A stretch of 61,492 nt of DNA. Origin: Kiritimatiellia bacterium (lineage in GTDB: Bacteria > Verrucomicrobiota > Kiritimatiellia > RFP12 > UBA1067). Positions 1-8,896 of this stretch are shown here, piece after piece (position 1 is the first letter of the stretch; the number at the start of each line of letters is the position of its first letter). The stretch is from contig JAQUCE010000017.1 of NCBI GenBank assembly GCA_028686345.1, forward strand, positions 1-61,492, given 5' to 3'. Under the pieces are notes generated by a model that was not told the DNA's origin, made no database searches, and saw only the letters and a list, made by a program, of their open reading frames with translations. A program made the position numbers and the translations under genes.

Positions 1-498
1 ATTTCGAGTTTTTTCACAGATAAACGCACCATAGCCAATGTTTACCGGACGCATTTGGGGTAAACTAAATTTTACATGTTCAAACCACCTTGATTCCATT
101 AGGTGAACTCACATCGGAAATGGCTCGCTATCAATATGCGAAGGCTATGCGTACGCTTGAATGAAAATGTTTTCTGCAAGCAAGATGCCTGCACTACTCC
201 ATTAGCGCTTTTACGCTAACGTCTCAATAATCCGCCCTGGAGCAGCCTTCCATCTTCGCGCTTCGCAGCTACGCCGGACACGGACAGGCTGGACAACAAG
301 CCTTACGCAGCAGCGGGCTCTTAATCACAAACTTCCGAGTGATAGCGACAACCTCCCGCACACGCAAACTCATTTGGTTGCGGCGACCAGCTGCTTCAGG
401 ATTATGATTGAGCAATCTTTGTCTTGCTTTTCGACTAAGTGTCTTGGTATGCTTTCCACAGTAAACGCAAGCCAAGTTTTGGTAAAAGTGATCAAACC
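1..498. other. Intergenic region at left edge with a dispersed repeat
   Basis: No convincing gene is seen here. Bases about 160-228 closely match 16461-16529: both carry an AAAATGTTTTCTG block, a CAAGCAAGATGC hairpin segment, and a later GTCTCAA block in the same order. A minus-strand open frame at 269-475 has two Cys pairs but no recognisable family or start signal, so I do not call it a gene. The segment directly before 499 would hold the promoter of the first gene, but I cannot point to clear -35/-10 boxes. Confidence 0.6.
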
Positions 499-993
499 AT
501 GGAAAATATAACAGTGATACTCATCATTGCGGCAGCTGTTTTGCTCTCGCTGTTTGGCATTATCGGCTGCATACTGCCTGCCATGCCCGGGGTGCTCTTC
601 TCCTATGGCGCACTGCTGCTGCTCTGGTTCACAACCGATGTTCAGATTTCAAACAAAGTTCTGATTATTTTCGGTCTTCTGACCGCTGTTGTTTCAGTGG
701 TTGACACTGTTTTGCCGATCTATCTGCCCAAAAAATTCGGCTCCTCCTCCTACGGGGTGGCAGGCGCGACAATTGGTTTGATTGTTGGACTTTTTTTTCC
801 GCCGCTTGGGCTGATCATCGGACCCTTGATCGGAGCGTTTGCGCTGGAGTATTTTAAATCCAGAAAAGCGGGCGATGCGCTGGTGGCAGGTATAGGCTCG
901 TTCTTCGGGTTTATGATCGGAACTGTATTGAAAATCTCACTCTCAGTCACAATCACGGCCTTCATCCTTATCAAAGGCGTAACATTATTATGA
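499..993 (+). CDS. DUF456 family small integral membrane protein
   Basis: This 164-residue protein is almost entirely hydrophobic. Pro/Gly-rich motifs lie between the helices (GCILPAMPGVLFSYGALLL near residue 20, then a glycine-rich hairpin with FFPPLGLIIGPLIGAF near residues 95-110). That pattern of paired re-entrant-looking hydrophobic segments is typical of DUF456, whose function is unknown. The frame is open upstream to 439, but the start at 499 is preferred because it opens directly into the first membrane helix. The stop overlaps the start of the next gene by 4 bases, so the two are very probably co-transcribed and translationally coupled. Its link to the glycosidase is not understood; cell-envelope location is inferred from hydrophobicity only. 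Confidence 0.8.
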   Translation: MENITVILIIAAAVLLSLFGIIGCILPAMPGVLFSYGALLLLWFTTDVQISNKVLIIFGLLTAVVSVVDTVLPIYLPKKFGSSSYGVAGATIGLIVGLFFPPLGLIIGPLIGAFALEYFKSRKAGDALVAGIGSFFGFMIGTVLKISLSVTITAFILIKGVTLL

Positions 994-2936
994 ACCATAC
1001 CCATCCTTTCATGCTGGCAGCGTCACTGATCTCCGTTGCTTTTATTTCAACTGCCAACGGCAAACCGCAGAACTCGCCTTATGGCGTTTGCGCCCATCTG
1101 GCCGGGCACGAGTTTGGCACGCACGCCAAAGCCCTGAGTATGATGCAGGAGGGCGCCATCGCGTGGGTGCGCGCCGACTTCCCATGGGGCTCGGTTCAGC
1201 CCAACCCCGACACCTGGAGGTTCGCGCACCTGGACACTATCCTGGCTGCCGCGCTCCCGCATGCGATTCAGATTCTGCCGATTCTTGATTATAACGTCTC
1301 CTTTGCCAACCCGGCATATCAGCATCTTGATCAATGGGAGCTGTATGTGCGTAAAACAGTCGAACGCTACCAGGACAAAATTCCGGTCTGGGAGGTCTGG
1401 AACGAGCAGAATCTGGATGGCTTCTGGAAAGACCCTGAGCCTGCCAACTACCTGCCGCTGCTGCGGCGGAGCTATGAGACGATCAAATCCATCAACCCTG
1501 ACCTTAAAGTGGCGGTTGGGGGTTATGCGGGAGTGCCGCTGGACTACATTGAAAAGCTCTACGCGCTCGGCGGCGGCAGGTATTTTGACATTATGAATGT
1601 GCACCCTTACAGCCACCCGCATGCACCCGAGCATGCCCTTGAGGATCAGCTTGAAAACCTCAAAGCGCTGATGAAAAAACATGGCGATGGAGACAAACCA
1701 ATCTGGATCACCGAGATCGGCTGGCCCACCCCTGAGCAGATATCCCCAGCCCCGGGATTGATTGCCGCGGCCCTTGAGACCCTGCTGCCCGAAAAACAAG
1801 GGGGGCGGGCCATTTACATCAATGATCCCACACTCAGCGGACGGGATGGCCCATCTAAAGAGGTCATCGCCCGAATCCTAACCAAGCAACTCTCCCTTCA
1901 GTTAATGGATATCGATGAGGTCAAACACGCGCTGGATAATAACCGGATCGATGTTGTGATCATGCCGATCAGCGAAAACTACCATCGCGACGGATTTGAA
2001 CGTATTGTTCAATATGTTAAAGAGGGCGGCATTGTTGTGATCCTGCACGCCATGCCGCTCTGGTACGGTTATCAGCGTACTCAAGCTGGCCTCTGGGAGA
2101 AAACCAACAACTCCGCCTACTCCCGGCTGAGGATACAGACCGAAGCGTGGTGGAGCAAAAAGGGCGTTATTCCAGAGGAACTCCAGGTTAAATACACCGG
2201 CCCCGCGGAAAAGCTCTCTGACCAGCCAAACAAAATCATGGCAGACCGCTTCATTGCACCACACGGGTTTAAGGAGGGTGACCGCTTTATCCCGCTGCTG
2301 CAAGGCCAAGCCGGCGATTACACCTGCACAGCCGCGGCTATCTACGACTTCAACAGCGACTGGAAGGGCGCGGTGGTTGTCAGCACCCTCCGCGAAACAG
2401 CCGGCAACACCGTTGATCCCCAGGGCCAGGCCCGTATGCTTCCACGCGCCCAACTGATTGCCAGACGCTGCGGGGTTGCGCGCATTTTTTGGTATGAATT
2501 CCAAGCCCCGGAACACCTTCCGCTTGATCTGGAGTCGCACTTCGGCATTGTTAAAAAGGATTTCACACCCAAACCGGCCTGGTTCGCATACCAAAATCTC
2601 ACTGCCCAGCTCCCGCCCGGCTCCCGCTTTGTTGAGCGTGAGTGGCGCCGTGGTGACAGCTCTCTCTATTATCCACAATGGAGACGGCCCGACAACACCG
2701 TTGCCGGCGCCGTCTGGGCCTTTAAAAAGCCCGGCATCTACCGCGTGAACTTCACCCAGCGCAATGTCATAATCACCACCCATCTAGGCCGTGTGATAAA
2801 ACCGCAGCAAGAGGAGCAAAGTTTCCTTCTGCCGTTGAGCGACTCGCCGCTCTTTTTTAGCGGCGCGGAGGTCGAATCAATCGACCAAGAACCGCTGAAA
2901 ATTATTACACTTCCAAAGGATGCGGAATTAGAGTAG
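990..2936 (+). CDS. Secreted clan-A-like glycoside hydrolase with an inserted domain
   Basis: A 648-residue protein with an N-terminal signal peptide (about residues 1-24). Residues about 30-260 look like the start of a (beta/alpha)8 retaining glycosidase. The probable acid/base is Glu139 in VWEVWNEQN, and the probable nucleophile is Glu242 in WITEIGWPT, the arrangement seen in GH5/GH39-type enzymes. Residues about 290-480 do not continue the barrel: they contain VVIMPISENY and GGIVVILHAMPLWYG, reminiscent of a glutamine-amidotransferase-like or ThuA-like flavodoxin fold. Residues about 490-545 return to a barrel-ending signature (IFWYEFQ, then FGIVKKDFTPKPAWFAYQNL), followed by a beta-rich tail. 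Substrate cannot be read from sequence. It starts inside the stop of the DUF456 gene and is 43 bases before a superoxide reductase. GH family assignment is by motif only. Confidence 0.75.
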   Translation: MNHTHPFMLAASLISVAFISTANGKPQNSPYGVCAHLAGHEFGTHAKALSMMQEGAIAWVRADFPWGSVQPNPDTWRFAHLDTILAAALPHAIQILPILDYNVSFANPAYQHLDQWELYVRKTVERYQDKIPVWEVWNEQNLDGFWKDPEPANYLPLLRRSYETIKSINPDLKVAVGGYAGVPLDYIEKLYALGGGRYFDIMNVHPYSHPHAPEHALEDQLENLKALMKKHGDGDKPIWITEIGWPTPEQISPAPGLIAAALETLLPEKQGGRAIYINDPTLSGRDGPSKEVIARILTKQLSLQLMDIDEVKHALDNNRIDVVIMPISENYHRDGFERIVQYVKEGGIVVILHAMPLWYGYQRTQAGLWEKTNNSAYSRLRIQTEAWWSKKGVIPEELQVKYTGPAEKLSDQPNKIMADRFIAPHGFKEGDRFIPLLQGQAGDYTCTAAAIYDFNSDWKGAVVVSTLRETAGNTVDPQGQARMLPRAQLIARRCGVARIFWYEFQAPEHLPLDLESHFGIVKKDFTPKPAWFAYQNLTAQLPPGSRFVEREWRRGDSSLYYPQWRRPDNTVAGAVWAFKKPGIYRVNFTQRNVIITTHLGRVIKPQQEEQSFLLPLSDSPLFFSGAEVESIDQEPLKIITLPKDAELE

Positions 2937-2979
2937 AATAGTCACATTGAAAAACAAACCAAATGAAAGGAACCAAACT

Positions 2980-3369
2980 ATGTTGTCAGAATTCGTAAAA
3001 ACCGCCGACTGGAAAAACGAGAAACATGTGCCGGTTATTGAATGCCCTGAGCAAGTCGCCGCTGGTGATTGCGCACTCATAAAAATCAGTGTGGGCAAAG
3101 AGGTTGCGCATCCCAACACCACCAACCATCACATAGCCTGGATCGCCCTCCACTATGTGCCGGAAGGGGCGAAAACCTCAATTGAAATCACACGCTGCGA
3201 GTTCAGCGCCCATGCCGAATCCGCGGCAGGAGCGGATACCGGCCCAGCCAAAACATGCAGCCAGGTCACGATCTGCGCCATGCTGGCAAAATCAGGAACG
3301 CTGTACGCCACTGCTTACTGCAATATTCATGGCCTATGGGCCAGTGAAAAGAATATCACAGTCGCGTAG
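2980..3369 (+). CDS. Superoxide reductase, one-iron (neelaredoxin) type
   Basis: This 129-residue protein carries the complete non-haem iron site of superoxide reductases: the Glu14-Lys15-His16 motif in NEKHVPVI, His44 in AHPNTTNHH, His50, and Cys114/His117 in YCNIHGLW. These would form the His4-Cys1 iron centre that reduces superoxide to peroxide without making oxygen. There is no N-terminal four-cysteine desulforedoxin domain, so it is the one-iron class. The start at 2980 follows a GAAAGGA ribosome-binding site; the open frame further upstream lacks one. The enzyme suggests an anaerobic or microaerophilic host that must handle oxygen exposure. It sits 43 bases after the glycosidase, probably on the same transcript, which is an unexpected pairing. 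Confidence 0.92.
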   Translation: MLSEFVKTADWKNEKHVPVIECPEQVAAGDCALIKISVGKEVAHPNTTNHHIAWIALHYVPEGAKTSIEITRCEFSAHAESAAGADTGPAKTCSQVTICAMLAKSGTLYATAYCNIHGLWASEKNITVA

Positions 3370-3403
3370 CCTGCTGGAAGGCTGTAGACGTTTAGGTCTC
3401 CTA

Positions 3404-3499
3404 ATCTCAATCCTAATCACAATCCTAATCGTAATCCTAATCAAACAACGCCTGCCTGTGCTGGTCGAAAGAGATAAGGAGTGAGATTAGGATTGAGAT
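3404..3499. repeat. Inverted repeat with 15-bp perfect arms
   Basis: Arms at 3404-3418 (ATCTCAATCCTAATC) and 3485-3499 (its exact reverse complement) are separated by 66 bases. The left arm continues into near-tandem AATCCTAATC/AATCGTAATC units up to about 3444. It could fold in the RNA downstream of the superoxide reductase gene, but lacks a following T-run, so terminator function is not supported. Confidence 0.7.
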
Positions 3500-3505
3500 C
3501 TGACT

Positions 3506-3528
3506 GTCCGGTTGGAAACCGGAGCTAC
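3506..3528. repeat. Half copy of the dispersed CCGGTT/AACCGG palindrome
   Basis: The segment contains GTCCGGTTGGAAACCGGA and matches one arm of the perfect palindrome at 16771-16818 with a single mismatch. Within the arm CCGGTT and AACCGG form a 6-bp stem with a 3-base loop. A degenerate full copy lies near 51649-51692. Confidence 0.7.
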
Positions 3529-3666
3529 TGAGGCGGCTGCGCCGTCGGATTACGATAGCGGCGACGATGCTGGTGGACGATTTCACAAATAGACAACTTT
3601 TTGGAAAGAACAATTCATTGTTTTTTCCAGTCGCCTAAGCGACTAATGGAGAGGTATACATTTAGC

Positions 3667-6600
3667 ATGTCAAAAGCCTACCTTACTCTTGCTTTAATCG
3701 CTGCCGCTGCGTTCACCTTTGCCACGGATATCAAAGAGAGTCAACGGCAGGTGGGGCTGATCAACCCTGAAGCTGTTCAGCTGGCACTGGCGGATATGGC
3801 CCTGCGCTGGCCGGATCAATGCCCAACACCGGAAAAACAGATTTGGCTGACAACTCTGCCGGCAGAGCGCGATGCACTTTTCAAACGGCTGGCAGCCAAT
3901 GACGCCACCGCAATTCCCGCAGCGCGTGCTCTCTGCGAACAGGTGCGCAAAGCACTCACATCACTCCCGCTGCTGCCCGACCTTGATCTAATCGCCGTTG
4001 AGCGCGGCGCCAACAACTTGGCCCTGCCTGCCAACTGGGAGAACCTGCACGAGGTGAACCGCAAAGGACTCCAAAACAGAGTCATCCGAATTTCCGGGAT
4101 TAAAACCAACCCGACAATCACACCGATCTGGCAGCCCCCCTACCCCAATGCGTTTGCCGGACGCCTTCAACTGCACTGGGATGCTGACCGGCTGATGCTG
4201 ACCTCCAACAATCAAGCGGGAAAATACCGCGTCTATGAGCTCTCCCTGAATAACCCGGTCAGCGGTGAGCCGCCGCAGTTCAGCCAGATTGATGAAACCG
4301 ATGTTGACAACTACTCTGGCTGCTGGCTGGCTGATGACAACTATCTCTTTCTCTCCACAGCCACCATGATCGGAGTTCCCTGTGTGCGCGGCGCCTCACA
4401 CATTGCCAATATCTATAAGTTCGATCACGCGCAACAGTCGATCCGGCGGCTGACTTTCGAACAGGAGCACAACTGGTGTCCAACGATGCTGGCTGACGGC
4501 AGCGTGATGTACCTGCGCTGGGAGTACAGCGACATACCGCACTATGTGGCCCGTATCCTTTTCACCATGAACCCGGATGGCACCACCCAGCGCGAATTCT
4601 ACGGCAGCAACTCCTACTGGCCCAACTCCATGTTTCATGCCAAGCCCATCCCCGATGACCCGCATCGCTTTGTAGCTGTTATATCCGGTCATCACGACAC
4701 CAACCGCGAAGGCGAGCTGATCCTTTTTGACACAACCAGAGGGCGCCATGAAGCTAGCGGCGTTGTGCAGCGCATTCCCGGACGCGGCAAAGCGGTGGAG
4801 CCGAAGATACTGGATGGACTGGTGCAAAATTCATGGCCGCGGTTTCTCTACCCATATCCACTTGGCGACAACTATTTTCTAGCCTCGTGCAAGCCCGGCA
4901 AAGATGCCCTCTGGGGCATTTACCTTGTTGACATATTCGATAACATGACCCTGCTGTATGAGTCACCCGGCCAAGCCATTCTGGAGGCGACGATTGTACA
5001 GAAGCGTCAGCGCCCCCCGCTGCGTCCCTCGTTGATCGAGCCGGGCCAACCGGCGCGCGTCAAGATCATCGACATCTACCAGGGCCCTGGTCTGGCAGGC
5101 ATACCGCGCGGCACGGTTAAATCGATCCGTGTCATCTCCTATGCCTTCTCCTACCGCGGCATGGGCGGGCAGGTTGACCGAGTAGGGCTGGACGGTCCAT
5201 GGGATGTCAAGCGGATCCTGGGCACAGTGCCGGTCGCCACCGATGGCTCCGCCTTCTTTGAGGTACCAGCCAATACCCCGGTGGCTTTACAGCCGCTGGA
5301 TGCCAAAGGCCGCGCCCTGCAGTTGATGCGCAGCTGGATCACAGTCATGCCCGGTGAGTTGCAATCCTGCAGCGGCTGCCATGAATCCCAAAACACAGGC
5401 CCTGGCCCGCGTCAGCAACTCACCGCGCTTAAAGCCAAACCCGCGCAAATCAAGCCCTGGTATGGTCCCGCGCGTGGATTTTCCTTCAACCGCGAGGTGC
5501 AGCCGGTTCTCAATCAAGCCTGTGTCAAATGTCACAACGGCGCGCGGCCGGAGCGTCCGGATTTCACTGAACGCGCCGCTGTGATGGCTGGCTCCAAGGC
5601 CAAATACTACGATGAAAACGCCCGTTTCCCCCCTGCCTATCTGGCACTGCGCAGTTATGTACGCGGTCCTACCATTGAAAGTGACATGCATCTCCTGACC
5701 CCCTGTGAATATCACGCCTCCACCACCGAGCTGATTCAGATCCTTGAAGGCGGTCATCATGGGGTCACGCTCACAGGTGAGCAGTGGGATCGTCTCCATA
5801 CCTGGATTGATCTGCACACCCCGGCTCACGGAACATGGAGCGAGATCTCGGGTGAGCAGCGGACAACCGCCTTAGCGTCAAGGAGACGCGAGATGATGCA
5901 GCGCTATGCCGCCTGTGATGAGGATCTGGAAGACAATGAACTGCGCGCCGCTTTTACGAATACGCCCGCCGCGATTGCAACAATTGAGTATAACCCGCCA
6001 GCCAAAAACGCGCTTACGGCAACCTGCGCGCCTCTTACAATGGAGCTGGCAGAGAGAGTCGTTAAACTGGGAGGCGAGATCACCATGCGTTTTGTAAAAA
6101 TCCCCGGCGGCAGCATAACCCTCTCGGACGGCATTAAAACCACATTCGCAAAGCCGCTCTGGGTTGCCACCCATGAGGTCAGTAACGCGCAATTCGCGCA
6201 GTTTAACGCGGAGCACGACAGCCGCATTGAGAGCGGCGATTTCCTGCAGTTCGGAGAGGTGGAGCGCGGTTTTCCCTGTAACCTGCCAGATCAGCCGGTC
6301 AGCCATGTCTCGGCAATCGAGGTCAGAGAGTTCTGCGCATGGCTCTCAGAGAAGAGCGGCCTGCACTGTCGGCTGCCAACAGCCATTGAGTGGCAGTGGT
6401 TTGCGCGGGCTGGTTCCGAGCACCCTAACAGCTGGCAGGATAATCTGGCCGAGTTAAACAAAATCGCCAACCTGGCTGACAAGAGCTTCAATGCAGTGCA
6501 GACCCTTGGCTGGGGGCTGCCCTCGGGCGCAATCCCCCCCTGGCGCAAGGCCGCGCTTGATGTTGATGACGGCTTTCGCGTCTGCTCCCCGACCGGCCAA

Positions 6601-6807
6601 TTTAAGGCAAACGCATGGGGGCTGTACGACACCATTGGCAACGTATGGGAGTGGAGCGCTGACCAGCGTGCGGACGGAAGCGCCATTGCCTGCGGCGGCT
6701 CCTGGCACACCCGACCCTGCAATGCCGGCTTTGATGCGCAAATTGCCTATCCTGAGTGGCAGAAGGTCTACGACATCGGCTTCCGGGTTGTGATAACAAC
6801 TCCATGA
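3667..6807 (+). CDS. HzsA-like propeller/cytochrome protein fused to an FGE-like fold
   Basis: A 1046-residue exported protein; the start at 3667 follows GGAGAGG and opens into a signal peptide ending near residue 20. Residues about 130-480 contain PD40/WD40-like propeller strands. Residues about 480-690 resemble the middle region of hydrazine synthase alpha-like (HzsA-related) proteins, which are common in PVC genomes outside anammox bacteria. Two c-type haem motifs are visible: CSGCH at 568-572 and CVKCH at 619-623. Residues about 800-1046 form a SUMF1/FGE-sulfatase fold (KIPGG, WLSEKSGLHCRLPTAIEW, GNVWEWS, ACGGSW, DIGFRVV). The twin-cysteine catalytic arrangement of true formylglycine-generating enzymes (a Cys soon after GGSW, another five residues on) is not preserved: GGSWHTRPC follows instead. 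Sulfatase activation is therefore doubtful; a periplasmic redox or binding role is more likely. Hydrazine synthesis is not implied. Confidence 0.82.
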   Translation: MSKAYLTLALIAAAAFTFATDIKESQRQVGLINPEAVQLALADMALRWPDQCPTPEKQIWLTTLPAERDALFKRLAANDATAIPAARALCEQVRKALTSLPLLPDLDLIAVERGANNLALPANWENLHEVNRKGLQNRVIRISGIKTNPTITPIWQPPYPNAFAGRLQLHWDADRLMLTSNNQAGKYRVYELSLNNPVSGEPPQFSQIDETDVDNYSGCWLADDNYLFLSTATMIGVPCVRGASHIANIYKFDHAQQSIRRLTFEQEHNWCPTMLADGSVMYLRWEYSDIPHYVARILFTMNPDGTTQREFYGSNSYWPNSMFHAKPIPDDPHRFVAVISGHHDTNREGELILFDTTRGRHEASGVVQRIPGRGKAVEPKILDGLVQNSWPRFLYPYPLGDNYFLASCKPGKDALWGIYLVDIFDNMTLLYESPGQAILEATIVQKRQRPPLRPSLIEPGQPARVKIIDIYQGPGLAGIPRGTVKSIRVISYAFSYRGMGGQVDRVGLDGPWDVKRILGTVPVATDGSAFFEVPANTPVALQPLDAKGRALQLMRSWITVMPGELQSCSGCHESQNTGPGPRQQLTALKAKPAQIKPWYGPARGFSFNREVQPVLNQACVKCHNGARPERPDFTERAAVMAGSKAKYYDENARFPPAYLALRSYVRGPTIESDMHLLTPCEYHASTTELIQILEGGHHGVTLTGEQWDRLHTWIDLHTPAHGTWSEISGEQRTTALASRRREMMQRYAACDEDLEDNELRAAFTNTPAAIATIEYNPPAKNALTATCAPLTMELAERVVKLGGEITMRFVKIPGGSITLSDGIKTTFAKPLWVATHEVSNAQFAQFNAEHDSRIESGDFLQFGEVERGFPCNLPDQPVSHVSAIEVREFCAWLSEKSGLHCRLPTAIEWQWFARAGSEHPNSWQDNLAELNKIANLADKSFNAVQTLGWGLPSGAIPPWRKAALDVDDGFRVCSPTGQFKANAWGLYDTIGNVWEWSADQRADGSAIACGGSWHTRPCNAGFDAQIAYPEWQKVYDIGFRVVITTP

Positions 6808-7451
6808 GCAGCCAACGCGTGATGCTACATTGGGCCTGCCTGTAACTTGAAATAGGTTATGGGGTTTGCCAAGTGGCTTCTCTCTTTGTCGCGAACCTTG
6901 TCGCAAACTTTGTCAATCCTTCTCACCCATTTGTTCCCGACAAAGTTTACGACAACGCTTTCTTTGATAATTTGTGCGATAGTCATTACTGCGTTAGTTA
7001 ACAACGCTTCGCGTTGCATAGAGATTTTTCACCTCAAAATAATAAATTTCCTTCTTTTGCGCTTTCTGTGCCTCTGTGGCAAAATTTAAAGAGGTAGAAA
7101 AATAGAGGGGTAGAAAAATCTGTTGCAGCGTTATTTTTAAGGTAAAAAATGTAGAGGTAAAAAATGGGGAAACCCTGGGAACACTGAGCTCCGGCTCGGC
7201 TCTTTGTGTACTTTGCGGTTTCCAAAAAATAAAGCGCAACCGTTGTTACCCCGCCGTTTTTTCGCAGCGTGCTGCGCGGGTAGAATCCAACGCGGGAAGA
7301 GTATTCCAGCCCCTCGAAGGCAGCCGAGGGGCAGGATGCCCCTCCCACGCTTGCCTATAGCGTGCACAAAAAACTTAGTGGCAGTTGCGCGGCACTATGA
7401 TATTATTGCCCCCAAATTCATTTCCAACTAACCCTCTGACAAGGAGTAACC
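6808..7451. other. Gene-free stretch with degenerate dispersed repeats
   Basis: No gene is supported. It contains TTGTCGCAAACTTTGTC at 6898-6914, recurring at 31116-31131 and in inverted form near 6939 and 51472. An AACGCTTCGCGTT hairpin lies near 7001, followed by AT-rich near-repeats of AGAGGTAAAAAATG near 7090-7165. The last 20 bases provide the AAGGAG ribosome-binding site of the following dehydrogenase. Confidence 0.6.
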
Positions 7452-8627
7452 ATGCACCCATTTGAATATTGCAACCCAACGAAAATCATCTTTGGAGAAG
7501 GACAGATCAAAGTAGCCGGCGAGCAACTGGCCGCAATTGGCATGACCAATGTTTTACTGGTTTACGGAAAATCCAGTATCAAAAAAAACGGTGTCTATGA
7601 TGCTGTCACCGCATCCATGCAGACAGCGAACATACAGTGGAGCGAGTGGGGTGGGGTCTCCCCGAATCCGCTGCGCTCACACACTCAGGCAGGCATTGAC
7701 CTGGCGCGCGAAAAGAAGGTCAACGGCATCTTCGCGGTTGGCGGCGGCAGCGTGATTGACGCAGCCAAGGCCATTGCGTTGGGTGTTCCGACTGATGAGG
7801 ATTTCTGGAATTTTTACATCAACCCCGCGCAATTCACCCCATCCAAGGCTCTGCCAGTGGCAACAGTCCTGACCCTGCCGGCCACCGGCTCTGAGATGAA
7901 CGGCGGCACGGTGATCACCGACGACGTGAGCCGCGAAAAACACGCGGTCATCAACCCCCTGTTGAACCCCTGCTTCTCAATCCTGGACCCTAAAACAACC
8001 GTTACAGTCCCTCCCACTTACGTGGCCTACTCCGCCTCGGATGCCATTTCACACACAATTGAGAGCTACCTGACCCGCGCCGATGGTTTTCTGCCGGTAC
8101 AGGACGGCTATGCCGAGGGGGTGGTGAAAGCCATCATGAAATCCACGGAGCGAATACTGGAAGACCCCTTTGACATGGAGGCCCGCGGTTCCATGATGTG
8201 GGCCGCCACGCTGGCGTGGAACTTTCTTGGCTCATCAGGTGTGGGCCCTTGGACAACACCTGCCCACATGCTTGAACACCCCATGAGCGGGCTCTATAAC
8301 GTGCCCCACGGCGCCGGGCTGGCCATCACCGGGCCGGCCTGGATGAGCTGGGAGAGCCGCCGCCGCACAGACCGTATCGCTGCATTCGCCCGCAACATCA
8401 TGGGCATTGTCGAAGAAGACGATGCCACTGCCTGTAAAGAGGGTATTGAGGCCTTCAGAGCGTGGCTTTCAAAGATCGGAAACCCCGTCTCGCTACGCGA
8501 ATGTAACATCCAGCGGGAGCAGATCCATGAGTTGGCCCGCCACTCTGAGATTCTAGCCAGAGCCTGGGGTGTCGGCGGGGAGTACACCACCAGAGTGATC
8601 ACTGAGATCCTGGAACTGGGATACTGA
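7452..8627 (+). CDS. Iron-containing alcohol dehydrogenase (butanol dehydrogenase-like)
   Basis: A 391-residue cytosolic NAD(P)-dependent alcohol/aldehyde oxidoreductase of the group III iron-dependent family. Visible signatures are the nucleotide-binding GGGSVIDAAKAIA near residue 95, the metal-site segment ASDAISHTIESY near residue 198 (Asp and His ligands), and further His ligands in TPAHMLEHPMSGLYNVPHGAGLAI near residues 260-283. Length and N-terminal FEYCNPTKIIFGEGQI match the YqhD/BdhA branch. Start choice is supported by AAGGAG seven bases upstream. It stands alone between long spacers and ends in a strong intrinsic terminator, so it is monocistronic. Likely role is aldehyde reduction during fermentation or detoxification; the substrate cannot be assigned. 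Confidence 0.93.
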   Translation: MHPFEYCNPTKIIFGEGQIKVAGEQLAAIGMTNVLLVYGKSSIKKNGVYDAVTASMQTANIQWSEWGGVSPNPLRSHTQAGIDLAREKKVNGIFAVGGGSVIDAAKAIALGVPTDEDFWNFYINPAQFTPSKALPVATVLTLPATGSEMNGGTVITDDVSREKHAVINPLLNPCFSILDPKTTVTVPPTYVAYSASDAISHTIESYLTRADGFLPVQDGYAEGVVKAIMKSTERILEDPFDMEARGSMMWAATLAWNFLGSSGVGPWTTPAHMLEHPMSGLYNVPHGAGLAITGPAWMSWESRRRTDRIAAFARNIMGIVEEDDATACKEGIEAFRAWLSKIGNPVSLRECNIQREQIHELARHSEILARAWGVGGEYTTRVITEILELGY

Positions 8628-8638
8628 AGAACAATCAA

Positions 8639-8674
8639 GCCGTTACAGGCAAGCCTGTAACGGCACAGTTTTTT
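8639..8674 (+). terminator. Intrinsic terminator of the alcohol dehydrogenase gene
   Basis: A perfect 12-bp stem (GCCGTTACAGGC paired with GCCTGTAACGGC) with a 2-base AA loop starts 11 bases after the stop codon. It is followed by ACAG and a run of six T at 8669-8674. Confidence 0.85.
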
Positions 8675-8714
8675 GACATGGTGACCTGGTGACATGGTGA
8701 CATGGTGACGTGGT
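8675..8714. repeat. Tandem 8-bp repeat (GACATGGT)x5
   Basis: Five consecutive units read GACATGGT, GACCTGGT, GACATGGT, GACATGGT and GACGTGGT. A related run (GACTTGGT-type units at 22185-22208) occurs in front of a similar CTGACCTCCGCC...GGAGCT...CGAGTT segment. The 8.7 and 22.2 kb blocks are therefore copies of one dispersed element. Confidence 0.75.
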
Positions 8715-8896
8715 GGAGTTGCTCACTGACCTCCGCCTCCGGCTCAGCGGAGCTGCGAGTTGCCGTCGTTTTTTCGCAGCACACCTTGCGGTTGGCTTGC
8801 CCATAACTCGGCCGGCGCGTCCCTTGCAGCTTGCGCCGCACTGTGTAGCCGCGGGCCTTGAAAGCGGGGCGCGTTTAAGGAGAGCCGTCTGGCTGC

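Noticed and set aside
269-475. Minus-strand 68-codon frame with CxxC-like pairs
   Set aside because: No family, ribosome-binding site or neighbour support; it lies in a repeat-bearing spacer.
6085-6807. Active formylglycine-generating enzyme for the sulfatases
   Set aside because: The fold is recognisable, but the cysteines after GGSW are not in the active arrangement.
3667-6807. Anammox hydrazine synthase
   Set aside because: Only the alpha-like middle region is similar; beta/gamma partners are absent and such HzsA-like proteins are widespread in non-anammox PVC bacteria.
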